A DNA stretch of 40,828 nucleotides, taken from the NCBI RefSeq assembly GCF_002154605.1, contig NZ_MUNE01000141.1, forward strand, positions 1-40,828, given 5' to 3'. This document shows positions 24,375-33,019 of the stretch, in pieces. Numbering within the stretch: position 1 is the stretch's first letter; the number at the start of each line of letters is the position of its first letter. A program made the translations under genes and the position numbers. Below the pieces are notes generated by a model. It did not search any database. It saw only the letters and a program-made list of their open reading frames with translations, and was not told the origin of the DNA. Source of the DNA: Streptomyces milbemycinicus (GTDB taxonomy: Bacteria; Actinomycetota; Actinomycetes; Streptomycetales; Streptomycetaceae).

Positions 24375-25865
24375 GTGTCGATTTCGCGTGCCGTCAAGCC
24401 CATCGCCCTGCCCCTGGCGGGGGTCTTGATGTCCTGCGCCGTGGTGTTTCACTGGCTGGGGTGGTCCGCGCTGTCCAGTGAGTCACATGGAGCGTGCGGC
24501 GGCCGGTACGACCCGTGCCCCGAAGGGCTCACGCCGGTGCTCATCCTCGCGTTCGTCTTCACCTTCGCCGGTGCCTTCGGGGTGATCATCGCCGTCGCGC
24601 TGAACAGCGGATCGCTGGCCACACCCTGGATGGCGTCGCTGGTCGTGGTGGGCCTGGCCGGCGGCGTATGGCCGGGCGTGCTCGGGTACGAGTGGCTGCG
24701 CGGGCCGCACCTCGACGTGGCCTGGGAGGCGTCCCGGGACCGCCCCTCCTCCGTGCGGGCCGTCGGTGACTGGATGCCGGGGCCGTCCACCCTCGTCAGG
24801 GCGCGCAACGACGGGCTGTTCGGCTACGACACCTCGGACGGCACCCGGCGGTGGACCGTCCCGGCGCCCGAGCGGAGATCGGTGTGCACGATGAGCCGTA
24901 CCACGCCGTCCGCCATCGGTCTTGTGGGCCTCGGGCGGTACGAGAAGCCCTGCGACACCGTGCTCGCCGTCGATCTGTCCTCCGGCCGCACGCTGTGGAC
25001 GAAGAAGATCAAGGCCGATGACTCCGTCACCGGTGCCACCGACGCCCGGCTGGTCGGCGCCGGTGACACCGCGGTGGCCCTGGAGCAGAAGGCGGTCGTC
25101 GGGCTCGGGCTACGCGACGGCGCGGCCCGGTGGCGGAGCCCGCTGGACCGGAACTGCGAGGCCCTGGCCGTCGATGCGACGCCCGAGCGCGCCCTGGTCG
25201 TTGAGCAGTGCACCAACACCGACGGGGAGAACGCGAAGATGCGGCTGTCCGCCCTCGACCCCCGGTCCGGCGCATGGCAGTGGCACAGCACGCTGCCGAC
25301 GGAGAGCAAGTGGAAGACGCTGTTCATGCTCTCGGCCGACCCGATCGTCGTGTATGTGGACGAGGATGACGACCGCGGGACCGACGCGGTGATCAGCTTC
25401 GACGATAAGGGGCGGCGGCAGGCCGTGATCCCCCGGTCCGGGCCGGAGGACGACCTCGACTTCCAGGTCATGCCGTACAGCTACAGCCAACCTTCCGACG
25501 CCCGGCCGGTCTTCCGGTCGGTGGTGACCAAAGGGCTGTTCATCACCGCTGTCGGCCCGACGGACAAGGACGCTCCCGAGGACGTCGCGGCGTACTCGCT
25601 GAAGGACGGCAGGCGCGTCTGGAAGACATCGCTCGGCGCGGCCGTCGCCGCCCTGACGCAGGACCGCGCGGGAGAGCTCGATCTCCTGGCCGGTGGCGGC
25701 GTGTGGCGCCTCGACCCGGCCACCGGTGAGAAGCGCGGCAGAACCCCGCTGCGCGGCGCGCCGGTCGGCGACGTCCTCGCCCTGCACCGGGTGAAGAGCG
25801 GCCGGTACGTGATCGTCAACTCGAACGGGGCGGAGGACGCGCCGCCGGTGTTCGCGGTCAAGTAG
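24375..25865 (+). CDS. Membrane-anchored PQQ-like beta-propeller protein
   Basis: Three hydrophobic segments in the first about 100 residues (IALPLAGVLMSCAVVFHWLG, LILAFVFTFAGAFGVIIAVA, ASLVVVGLAGGVWPGVLGY) are followed by a soluble domain of about 390 residues. This domain has propeller-blade repeats of the PQQ type: GLFGYDTSDGTRRWTVPAP, VLAVDLSSGRTLWTKKI, LSALDPRSGAWQWHSTL, VAAYSLKDGRRVWKTSL and GGVWRLDPATGEKRG. Paired cysteines in the propeller suit an extracytoplasmic location. No enzyme residues are evident; such proteins usually act as binding scaffolds or sensors. GTG 24375 follows GGGGGGA. It is divergent from marR with no visible partner gene. Function unknown. Confidence 0.8.
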   Translation: MSISRAVKPIALPLAGVLMSCAVVFHWLGWSALSSESHGACGGRYDPCPEGLTPVLILAFVFTFAGAFGVIIAVALNSGSLATPWMASLVVVGLAGGVWPGVLGYEWLRGPHLDVAWEASRDRPSSVRAVGDWMPGPSTLVRARNDGLFGYDTSDGTRRWTVPAPERRSVCTMSRTTPSAIGLVGLGRYEKPCDTVLAVDLSSGRTLWTKKIKADDSVTGATDARLVGAGDTAVALEQKAVVGLGLRDGAARWRSPLDRNCEALAVDATPERALVVEQCTNTDGENAKMRLSALDPRSGAWQWHSTLPTESKWKTLFMLSADPIVVYVDEDDDRGTDAVISFDDKGRRQAVIPRSGPEDDLDFQVMPYSYSQPSDARPVFRSVVTKGLFITAVGPTDKDAPEDVAAYSLKDGRRVWKTSLGAAVAALTQDRAGELDLLAGGGVWRLDPATGEKRGRTPLRGAPVGDVLALHRVKSGRYVIVNSNGAEDAPPVFAVK

Positions 25866-25899
25866 CCGAGGACGCGCCCGCCGCAGCCCTGCCGCGCCC

Positions 25900-27531
25900 T
25901 CAGCCCTCCCAGGGCCAGCGGGCGTTCCGGCCGGCCTCCAGGAGCGGGATCATGCGGAAGGCGTGGTCCGTCAGGCCCCCGAACGCATGGCGGTTGCCAC
26001 CGCCCGAGGGCATCGCCCCGGCCCGGTAGCCCGCCATGTTCCACATGTAGACCGGCACTTCGGCAGGCACCAGGTCGTCGATGTGCGTCTCGGGCATACC
26101 GCCCCACTGGCCGTGGCAGTTCGACGGCAGCCAGCCGGGGCGGGTCTGCTCATCGGTGACGATGACGATCCGGTCGTGGCCGCGGTAGTGCTTCTTGACC
26201 GCGGAGGGGATGTCGGTGCCGTTGATCTGCCCGAACTCCTCCATGAGCCGCAGCGCGCTGCCGCCCTTCGACACCTCGAGCTGTCGGCTGCTCATGCCGA
26301 ACTCGACCAGCGTCGGGGCCTCGGCCCGCACCGCGAGACCCGCGCCGAACACCGCGGCCTGCTCGGCGAGCGGGATGTCCGAGGTGTTCGGGGTGGAGTA
26401 CCCGTAGCCGGGGAACATCGACGGCGACCGGTCGATCAGGATCAGCGTCCGGCCGGGCAGCGACGGCACGTTGGCCAGCGAGGCGTTCAGCGCCTTCTCC
26501 AGGGCGTGGCCCCAGCGCAGCGACCGGGTGTGCTTGTAGGCCGCCCAGAACCGGAACGGGAACATACGCGACCGCGCGACCTGCGCGGGGTCAGCGATAC
26601 GCGCGGCCACCTGCTCGGCGACCCCGTCCGAGACACCGGCCTCGTCGAAGTTGCGCAGATTGCGCACCAGCGCCATCGGGCCCATGGCCGGGATGACCGC
26701 TTCCCAGGCCGCCTTGTCCATCGGCCCCTGCAACCAGCCGGCCAGCCGCTCCCAGGTGAACCCCGCGCCCGCCGGCCCGCCCGGGGCGGTGACCAGCGAG
26801 GGGTCGAGCACATACGCCCGGCGGTCGGGGACCGGAAGCGCGGAGAGCGCCGCCGCGGCCCGCAGCACGGTCAGGCTCTCGGGGATCTCCGTGTCGCGGC
26901 CGTGGCGCCGGTCGATGGCGTGCTTGAACAGATCGCCCTGCCACGGCTTGTCGTCCACCGGGCGGGCGTGCACGAGGCCCAGCACATCGCCGAACCGGAA
27001 ACCCTTGGAAGCGGTGTCGTACTTGAGCAGCGACCGCTCGTCGTAGAGGCGCCGTACGGCGTCGGCTACGCCGCGCTTGAGGGGCTTGGGCAGCGCCCGG
27101 CCGTACCGGCCGGTCCAGTAGCCGAGCATCTCCCCCGGCTCGTCGGCGCGCCGCAGCACCGAGTCCACGACCTGCCGCGAGTGGCCAGGAGCCGCCGCGT
27201 CGAGCCGCGCCCTGACGTACTCGGCGGCGCCCACCAGGGACGCGGTACGCATATTGCCCTCGCGGCGCAGCCAGCCCAGCAGCCGGGCGGTCCACTCCGG
27301 GTCCTCGACGGCCAGCTTCCGCACCAGGGAGCCGTAGCGGTCGTCGCGGTCGTCGCCCTGCTCGTAGAAGGTGTCGGTGCCGACCGTGTTGGACACGGCG
27401 AGGAGGAACAGCTCGCTCTTGTCGTCGCGGAGGTATCCGGTCGCGCCCTCGTGGGTGGCCGTCCGCTCCCCGGTGGTGGCGATCGGCGAGACGGCCGCCC
27501 GGCGCGTGGCACGGGTGTTGAAGCGAGCCAT
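25900..27531 (-). CDS. TROVE-domain RNA-binding protein (Ro60/Rsr homologue)
   Basis: The 543-aa protein has an N-terminal helical-repeat TROVE module (for example FLLAVSNTVGTDTFYEQGDD, RLLGWLRREGNMRTASLVGA, MALVRNLRNFDEAGVSD) and a C-terminal von Willebrand A-like domain whose metal site DRSPS (D367, S369, S371) is intact. Ro60/Rsr proteins form rings that bind noncoding Y RNAs and help with RNA surveillance and stress recovery. ATG 27531 follows GAGGGGGA. No rtcB-type RNA ligase and no Y RNA recognisable by eye lies beside it. Its leader contains a 9-bp hairpin near a predicted promoter. The gene is convergent with the propeller gene, with only 34 bp between. Confidence 0.92.
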   Translation of the reverse strand: MARFNTRATRRAAVSPIATTGERTATHEGATGYLRDDKSELFLLAVSNTVGTDTFYEQGDDRDDRYGSLVRKLAVEDPEWTARLLGWLRREGNMRTASLVGAAEYVRARLDAAAPGHSRQVVDSVLRRADEPGEMLGYWTGRYGRALPKPLKRGVADAVRRLYDERSLLKYDTASKGFRFGDVLGLVHARPVDDKPWQGDLFKHAIDRRHGRDTEIPESLTVLRAAAALSALPVPDRRAYVLDPSLVTAPGGPAGAGFTWERLAGWLQGPMDKAAWEAVIPAMGPMALVRNLRNFDEAGVSDGVAEQVAARIADPAQVARSRMFPFRFWAAYKHTRSLRWGHALEKALNASLANVPSLPGRTLILIDRSPSMFPGYGYSTPNTSDIPLAEQAAVFGAGLAVRAEAPTLVEFGMSSRQLEVSKGGSALRLMEEFGQINGTDIPSAVKKHYRGHDRIVIVTDEQTRPGWLPSNCHGQWGGMPETHIDDLVPAEVPVYMWNMAGYRAGAMPSGGGNRHAFGGLTDHAFRMIPLLEAGRNARWPWEG

Positions 27532-27554
27532 GAGATTTCCCCCTCGTACTGGAT

Positions 27555-27591
27555 GTCCAGGTGAAGTAGCCCCCCGCCTGCGCACCTGGAC
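27555..27591 (-). promoter_or_regulatory. Hairpin in the 5' leader of the TROVE gene, with upstream promoter
   Basis: GTCCAGGTG (27555-27563) and CACCTGGAC (27583-27591) form a perfect 9-bp stem with a 19-nt loop, 24 nt before the TROVE start. Upstream on the minus strand, TACAGT (27598-27603) resembles a -10 box, with TTCGGT 18 bp further up as a weak -35. If used, transcription would begin almost at the stem, giving a 5'-terminal hairpin on the mRNA. The remainder of the 248-bp gap to the CPBP gene (27604-27779) shows no other feature apart from that gene's ribosome site. Confidence 0.5.
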
Positions 27592-27778
27592 GCGTTCACT
27601 GTAGCGACGACGGCTCCGGACACCGAACCGATTAACGGCCCCGGCCCCTCCCCCGTACGAGCCGGCGCCACCTCCCGCCACCGGGGGAAACGCAATTCGC
27701 TCCGCGCAGCGATGTGGGCCCGTACCGGCGAATGACACGTTGGTGCGCGGATCCGGTTCGGTCGCGGAGAAAGGCGCG

Positions 27779-27823
27779 TATGTCGAAGGCTCGTGTGTCG
27801 AAGGCTCGTATGTCGAAGACGAA
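27779..27823. repeat. 15-bp tandem repeat at the start of the CPBP gene
   Basis: Three head-to-tail copies of TATGTCGAAGGCTCG (27779-27793; 27794-27808 with one change; 27809-27823 diverging at its end) begin the coding region. Each copy holds a possible start codon in the same frame (ATG, GTG, ATG), giving MSKARVSKARMSKTK. The unit is a multiple of three, so copy changes keep the frame. Confidence 0.9.
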
Positions 27824-28718
27824 GAGGAACAGAGGGGTCATGGCGTTTCTCGCCCTGTCCTTCGCCGGTACGTGGCTGTGGCTGTGGGTGGCCCACGGTG
27901 TCCTGGGCCTGTCGGCGCTGAACCCGCTGCTGCAGCTGCCGGGTTTCTGTATGCCGGGGATCGCGGCCTGGGTCGTACGGCGCTGGGTCACCCGGGAGGG
28001 GTTCGCCGACGCGGGGCTTCGGCCGCGTCTGCGGGCCGCCTGGCCGTACTACCTCGCCGCCTGGCTCGGCCCGCTCGCCCTGGCCGCGGTGACCATGGCG
28101 CTCGCCGCCGTCCTGGGCGTATGGCACCCGGACCTGTCGCCGCTCGACGAGCTCGTGCCGGGGGTGGCGAGGTGGCCGGCGCTGCTGGTCCTGATGCTCG
28201 TCGTCCCGCTGCTCACCCCGCTGTACTGGGGCGAGGAGTTCGGGTGGACCAGCTATCTCAGGCCGCGGCTGTTCGGTGGCCGTGTCCTGCCGTCCGTCGT
28301 GGCCACGGGCGTCATCTGGGCGGTGTGGCACTACCCGCTGGCCTTCATCGGCTATACCGAATTCGAGAACGTGGCGCTCGGCCTGCTGGTGTGGACGGTG
28401 TCCTTTCTGTGCCAGGAAGCCGTCCTGGCGTGGCTGTATCTGCGCAGCGGCACCGTCTGGGCGGCGAGCCTGGCGCACGCCGGGAACAACATGGTGCTCT
28501 TCCTGCTGATCGGCCAGTTGCTGAGCGAGGGGGCGGACGGCCCCGGCGCGATCGCGACCACGCTTCTCACCACGGTTCCGGTGGCCGCGCTCGCGGGGTG
28601 GCTCGCGTGGCTCTCCCGCCGCCGGGCAAGGGCGTTGAACGCGGCGCCCGCGCACCGCGTACTCCAGGGCGCGGGCGAGCCTGCCCGCCACGAGGGCCAG
28701 GAGGGCCGCATCGGATGA
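27780..28718 (+). CDS. CPBP-family (CAAX protease-like) membrane protein
   Basis: The 312-aa protein has about eight hydrophobic helices and the three CPBP sequence blocks: EE at E152-E153, a histidine in IWAVWHYP (H184), and HAGNN with H233 and N237. These glutamates and histidines line the intramembrane active site of CAAX prenyl-endopeptidases and bacteriocin-immunity relatives. The usual Arg of EExxxR is Thr157 here (EEFGWT), which may lower or change activity. ATG 27780 follows GGAGAAAGG; the N-terminus is a Lys/Arg-rich repeat. The stop overlaps the ATG of the LPMO gene, so the two products are probably made together. Confidence 0.88.
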   Translation: MSKARVSKARMSKTKRNRGVMAFLALSFAGTWLWLWVAHGVLGLSALNPLLQLPGFCMPGIAAWVVRRWVTREGFADAGLRPRLRAAWPYYLAAWLGPLALAAVTMALAAVLGVWHPDLSPLDELVPGVARWPALLVLMLVVPLLTPLYWGEEFGWTSYLRPRLFGGRVLPSVVATGVIWAVWHYPLAFIGYTEFENVALGLLVWTVSFLCQEAVLAWLYLRSGTVWAASLAHAGNNMVLFLLIGQLLSEGADGPGAIATTLLTTVPVAALAGWLAWLSRRRARALNAAPAHRVLQGAGEPARHEGQEGRIG

Positions 28719-29579
28719 CCGCACATCGCACCGCCGCCGTGGCCGCCCTCCTCGGGGCGGCCCCGGTCCTGCTCATGACGCTGGCCGCCGGGCCCGCCCA
28801 GGCGCACGGCGCGCCGACGGACCCGGTCAGCCGGACGGTGGCCTGCTCCCCCGAGGGAGGCGAGAACTCCCGCTCGGCCGCGTGCCGGGCGGCCGTCGCC
28901 GCCGACGGGGTCCCGGACGAGTGGGACAATCTGCGGGTGGCCGGGGTGGCGGGCCAGGACCAGCAGAAGATTCCCGACGGGAAGCTGTGCAGCGGGGGGC
29001 TCGACGCGTACAAGGGGCTCGACCTGGCCCGCGCCGACTGGCCCTCGACACAGCTGGCCGCCGGTGCGGAACTCACCCTCACCTACCGTTCGACCATCCC
29101 GCACACCGGGACATTCGAGCTGTATCTCACCAAGGAGGGCTACGATCCCACGCGGCCGCTGAAGTGGTCCGACCTGGACGCGAAACCGTTCGCGACGGCC
29201 ACCGACCCGGCCCTGGTCGACGACGCCTACCGCATCAAGGCCAAGCTGCCCACCGGCCGGACGGGCCGTCAGCTCCTGTTCACCATCTGGCGGAACACCA
29301 GCACCCCCGACACCTACTACTCGTGCTCCGATGTGGTGTTCGGCGGAGCCGAGGACACGGCAGGCAAAAAGGCCCCGGCCGAGGGCGGCGAACGCCCCGC
29401 CAAACCCACTGGCACACCCACCAACACACCCACCAACACACCCACCGGCGAAAGCACCGCCGAAAACACCGGCACCGACACCGGTAAGGACACCGACCGC
29501 GCCGACGCCACCGAGAACACCCCGGTGACGCTGTACGCGGGTGGCGCGGCGGCGCTCGCCGTCGGTGCGGGCGTGGCCG

Positions 29580-30268
<689 letters not shown>

Positions 30269-30272
<4 letters not shown>

Positions 30273-31153
30273 CGACCGCGGCCGCTCACGGCGAGCTGGT
30301 TGGTGATGAAGGTGTGGGCGTGGCGGGCCAGGTCCTCGCCGTCCGACCACAGGTCGCGCCAGACGGCGAGGTCGTTGGACAGGCCCTGGGCGACCACGGC
30401 GGAGGAGAAGGACTCGAAGGTGATCGGGCCGCGGTAGCCGATATCGGCGAGCGCGTGGAAGAAGGCCGTGAAGTCCAGGTGTCCGGAGCCGAGGTAACCG
30501 CGGTGGTTCTCGCCGATGTGGACGTAGCCGAGCCGGTCGCCGACCTCGTGCACCGGCCGGATGAGATCGTCCTCTTCGATGTTCATATGGTAAGTGTCCA
30601 GGTGGATCAGGACGTTGTCCTCACCGATGTCATCGGCCAGCGCGAGGGCGTCACGGGCGGTGTTGATGACGTTGGTCTCGTAGCGGTTGCAGATCTCCAG
30701 GCCCAGCGTCATGCCGAGGCCCGCCGCCTCCTGGGCGAGCCGCCCCAGCACGGTGACGGCGTTGCGCCGGCCGGCCGCGGTGAGCGGGCCCGCGTACTTG
30801 CCGAGCGCGCTGTAGAGCGCGCCGGTGAAGTGTGTTCCGCCGAGGCCGTGGGTGACGGCTAGGGAGCTGTGCAGCAGGCGCTCACCGCGCTCGACCACGG
30901 CAGGGTCCTCACTGGAGACGTCTGCGTCGAAGGCCAGGCCGCGGGAGCAGGCGACCCGCAGTCCGGCGTCCTCCAACTGGCGGCGCGCCGCGGGGACATC
31001 CAGCGAGTCCGAGTCGTGCAGCGACAGCTCGAGGAGGTCGAAGCCGGTGGCCTTGGTCTTGTCGATGGCGTACGTGAGCGATTGGGGCGAGGTGTCGCCC
31101 GCCCACACGAGGGCGTGCACGCCGATCGGGTTGGCCTGGGTCACGGTGGTCAT
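30269..31153 (-). CDS. Ketohexose 3-epimerase-like sugar isomerase
   Basis: The 294-aa TIM-barrel protein carries the metal and catalytic set of the D-tagatose/D-psicose 3-epimerase family: E153 (LEICNRYETN), D186 and H189 (HLDTYHMN), H212 and R218 (HIGENHRG), and E247 (ITFESF). These fall one position from the corresponding residues of the known D-tagatose 3-epimerase (E152, D185, H188, H211, R217, E246). The enzyme should move the C3 configuration of a ketose using Mn2+ or a similar ion, for example between fructose and psicose or tagatose and sorbose; the true substrate is not readable. ATG 31153 follows AAAGGA. It lies 35 bp behind the ATPase gene and overlaps the kinase start. Confidence 0.9.
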
Positions 31154-31188
31154 GAGCGGTGTTCCTTTGTGTGGCTGGTCGGTGGGGG

Positions 31189-31974
31189 CTAGGCGGACTG
31201 CGCGCCGGTGATGAGCGCGACGATCTCCTCGCCCGTGGTCTCGGCGGTCCGGCGGCCCGCGACGCAGCGGCCGGACCGCATCACCCAGACCTGGTCGCTG
31301 AGCCGCATGACCTGCGCGAAGTTATGGCTGATGAGCAGCACCGCGTGGCCGTCGTCGCGCAGCTTGAGGATGAGTTCCTCGACACGCGCGGTCTCCTGGA
31401 CGCCCAGGGCCGCCGTGGGCTCGTCCATGATGACCAGCTGCGAGCTGAATCCGGCCGCCCGGCAGATGGACACGGCCTGGCGCTGGCCGCCGGACAGCCG
31501 GCGCACCCGTGAGGTGACCGCCGGGACGTTGACCGCGAGGGTGGAGACCATCTCCTGGGCGCGGGTCTGCATGGCCTTGCGGTCGAGGAAGGACACCGGC
31601 CCGATGCGGCGGACGATCTCGCGGTTGAGGAAGAGGTTCTGCCAGACGGTCAGGTCCTCGACCAGGGCGAGGTTCTGGTGGACGGTCTCGATGCCCGCCT
31701 CGCGGGCGTCCTCCGGCGAGCCGAAGTCGACCTGCGTTCCATCGAAGAGGACGCGGCCGCTGTCCGGGCGGTGGATTCCGGACACGCACCGCACGAGGGT
31801 GGACTTGCCTGCGCCGTTGTCGCCGACCAGTGCGGTGATCTCACCCCGGCGCAGGCTGACGGACACATCGACGAGGGCGCGTACGTTGCCGAAGGACAGC
31901 GAGACGTCCTCGCAGCGCAGCAACTCGTCCGAGGCGGTGGCCGCGGTCTTGGGCTCGGACTTGACGGTCGTCAT
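31189..31974 (-). CDS. Sugar ABC importer ATPase (single domain, FrcA/RbsA type)
   Basis: The 261-aa protein has one complete ABC domain: Walker A GDNGAGKST (51-59), signature LSGGQRQ, Walker B LVIMDEP and the switch histidine in LLISHN. Ribose-type importers usually have a tandem RbsA ATPase; the single-domain form is the frc-type arrangement and would act as a homodimer. ATG 31974 overlaps the permease stop (ATGA). Working with the neighbouring permease and lipoprotein, it would power import of a monosaccharide. Confidence 0.96.
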   Translation of the reverse strand: MTTVKSEPKTAATASDELLRCEDVSLSFGNVRALVDVSVSLRRGEITALVGDNGAGKSTLVRCVSGIHRPDSGRVLFDGTQVDFGSPEDAREAGIETVHQNLALVEDLTVWQNLFLNREIVRRIGPVSFLDRKAMQTRAQEMVSTLAVNVPAVTSRVRRLSGGQRQAVSICRAAGFSSQLVIMDEPTAALGVQETARVEELILKLRDDGHAVLLISHNFAQVMRLSDQVWVMRSGRCVAGRRTAETTGEEIVALITGAQSA

Positions 31975-32945
31975 CGCTGAAACCTCATCAGAAAGGCCGC
32001 GAGCACCACGACGATGCCGACGGACAGCGGCTGGTAGAACTGGGAGACACCGAGCAGGGTCAGTCCGTTGACCAGCGCGGTCAGCAGCAGTGCGCCGATG
32101 ACCGGGCCGATCACGGTGGCCCGGCCGCCGAACAGGCTGACCCCGCCGAGGACCACGGCGGCGACCGAGTTCAGCAGGAAGGAGGTGTTGGCGGCGGGCT
32201 CGGCGGCCCCGACCCGCGCGACCAGCAGGATGGAGGCGAGGCCGGCCAGGAGTCCGGCGACGGCGTACACCCCGATCTTGATGCGTGCGGTGCTGATGCC
32301 CATCGCGGTGGCCGATTCGGGCGAGCCTCCGGTGGCCAGCAGATGGGTGCCGAACCGGGTGTGGAAGAGCACCACATGGGCCACGATGGCGACGGCCGCG
32401 GCGATGATGAACATCCAGCCCAGGATCCCGATGCCGTTCGTGGACAGCTTCAGCAGGGCCGGTTCGATGACGGTCACGGGCTTGCCGTTGGAGACGATGA
32501 GGGCGAGTCCCGAGGCCGCCGACAGCATGCCGAGCGTGACGATGAAGTCGGTGATCTTGCCGCGGGCCACCACGAAACCGTTGAGCAGTCCGGCGAGGGT
32601 CGAGGCGGCCACGGCGACGGCGCAGGACGCCGCGAGCCCCCAGCCGGCCGAGTACGCCTGGCCGAAGCCGACCGCGCCCAGGGTCATGATGGAGGCGATG
32701 GACAGATCGATGCCCGCGGTGGCGATGACGAAGGTCTGCCCGACCCCCAGAATGATCAGGATCGCGGCGGCCTCCAGCATGGACTGGATGTTGCCGGTGC
32801 TCAGAAAGGTCGGGTTGGCGGCCTGGAAGACCACCACGAGCACGATGAGCCCGACCAGGGCCGCCCAGTCGGCCCAGAAACCGATGTCACGCAGGCGCGT
32901 GGGCCAAGTGTCACGGTCGGGTGCCGCGAGCGTTGCGTTTGCCAT
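31971..32945 (-). CDS. Sugar ABC importer permease (FrcC/RbsC type)
   Basis: The 324-aa membrane protein has about 8-10 helices in the pattern of the ribose/fructose CUT2 permease family. Characteristic segments are NPTFLSTGNIQSMLEAAAI near the N-terminus, GVGQTFVIATAGIDLSIASI, and NSVAAVVLGGVSLFGGRATV in the C-terminal half. It would form the transmembrane channel as a homodimer. ATG 32945 has AGGAGG about 6 nt upstream. It lies 74 bp behind the binding-protein gene, with a strong hairpin in between, and overlaps the ATPase gene. Confidence 0.96.
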   Translation of the reverse strand: MANATLAAPDRDTWPTRLRDIGFWADWAALVGLIVLVVVFQAANPTFLSTGNIQSMLEAAAILIILGVGQTFVIATAGIDLSIASIMTLGAVGFGQAYSAGWGLAASCAVAVAASTLAGLLNGFVVARGKITDFIVTLGMLSAASGLALIVSNGKPVTVIEPALLKLSTNGIGILGWMFIIAAAVAIVAHVVLFHTRFGTHLLATGGSPESATAMGISTARIKIGVYAVAGLLAGLASILLVARVGAAEPAANTSFLLNSVAAVVLGGVSLFGGRATVIGPVIGALLLTALVNGLTLLGVSQFYQPLSVGIVVVLAAFLMRFQR

Positions 32946-32963
32946 GTGTGTCCTCCTGGCGAT

Positions 32964-32990
32964 GGCGGGTGGCGTGGCACGCCACCCGCC
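32964..32990 (-). terminator. Intercistronic hairpin between binding protein and permease
   Basis: A 27-bp near-perfect palindrome with two 13-bp arms (GGCGGGTGGCGTG at 32964-32976; CACGCCACCCGCC at 32978-32990) sits between the binding-protein stop and the permease ribosome site. In ABC operons such hairpins stabilise the upstream message and partly terminate transcription, giving more binding protein than permease. That role is inferred here. Confidence 0.7.
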
Positions 32991-33019
32991 CGCCGGATGC
33001 GTCGCTGTTGGGGACGGCC

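Noticed and set aside
27604..27779. Y RNA gene beside the TROVE gene
   Set aside because: A GGTTCGG-type T-loop-like string occurs on the minus strand, but its stem pairs only about 3 bp and no tRNA-like or Ro-binding helix could be drawn.
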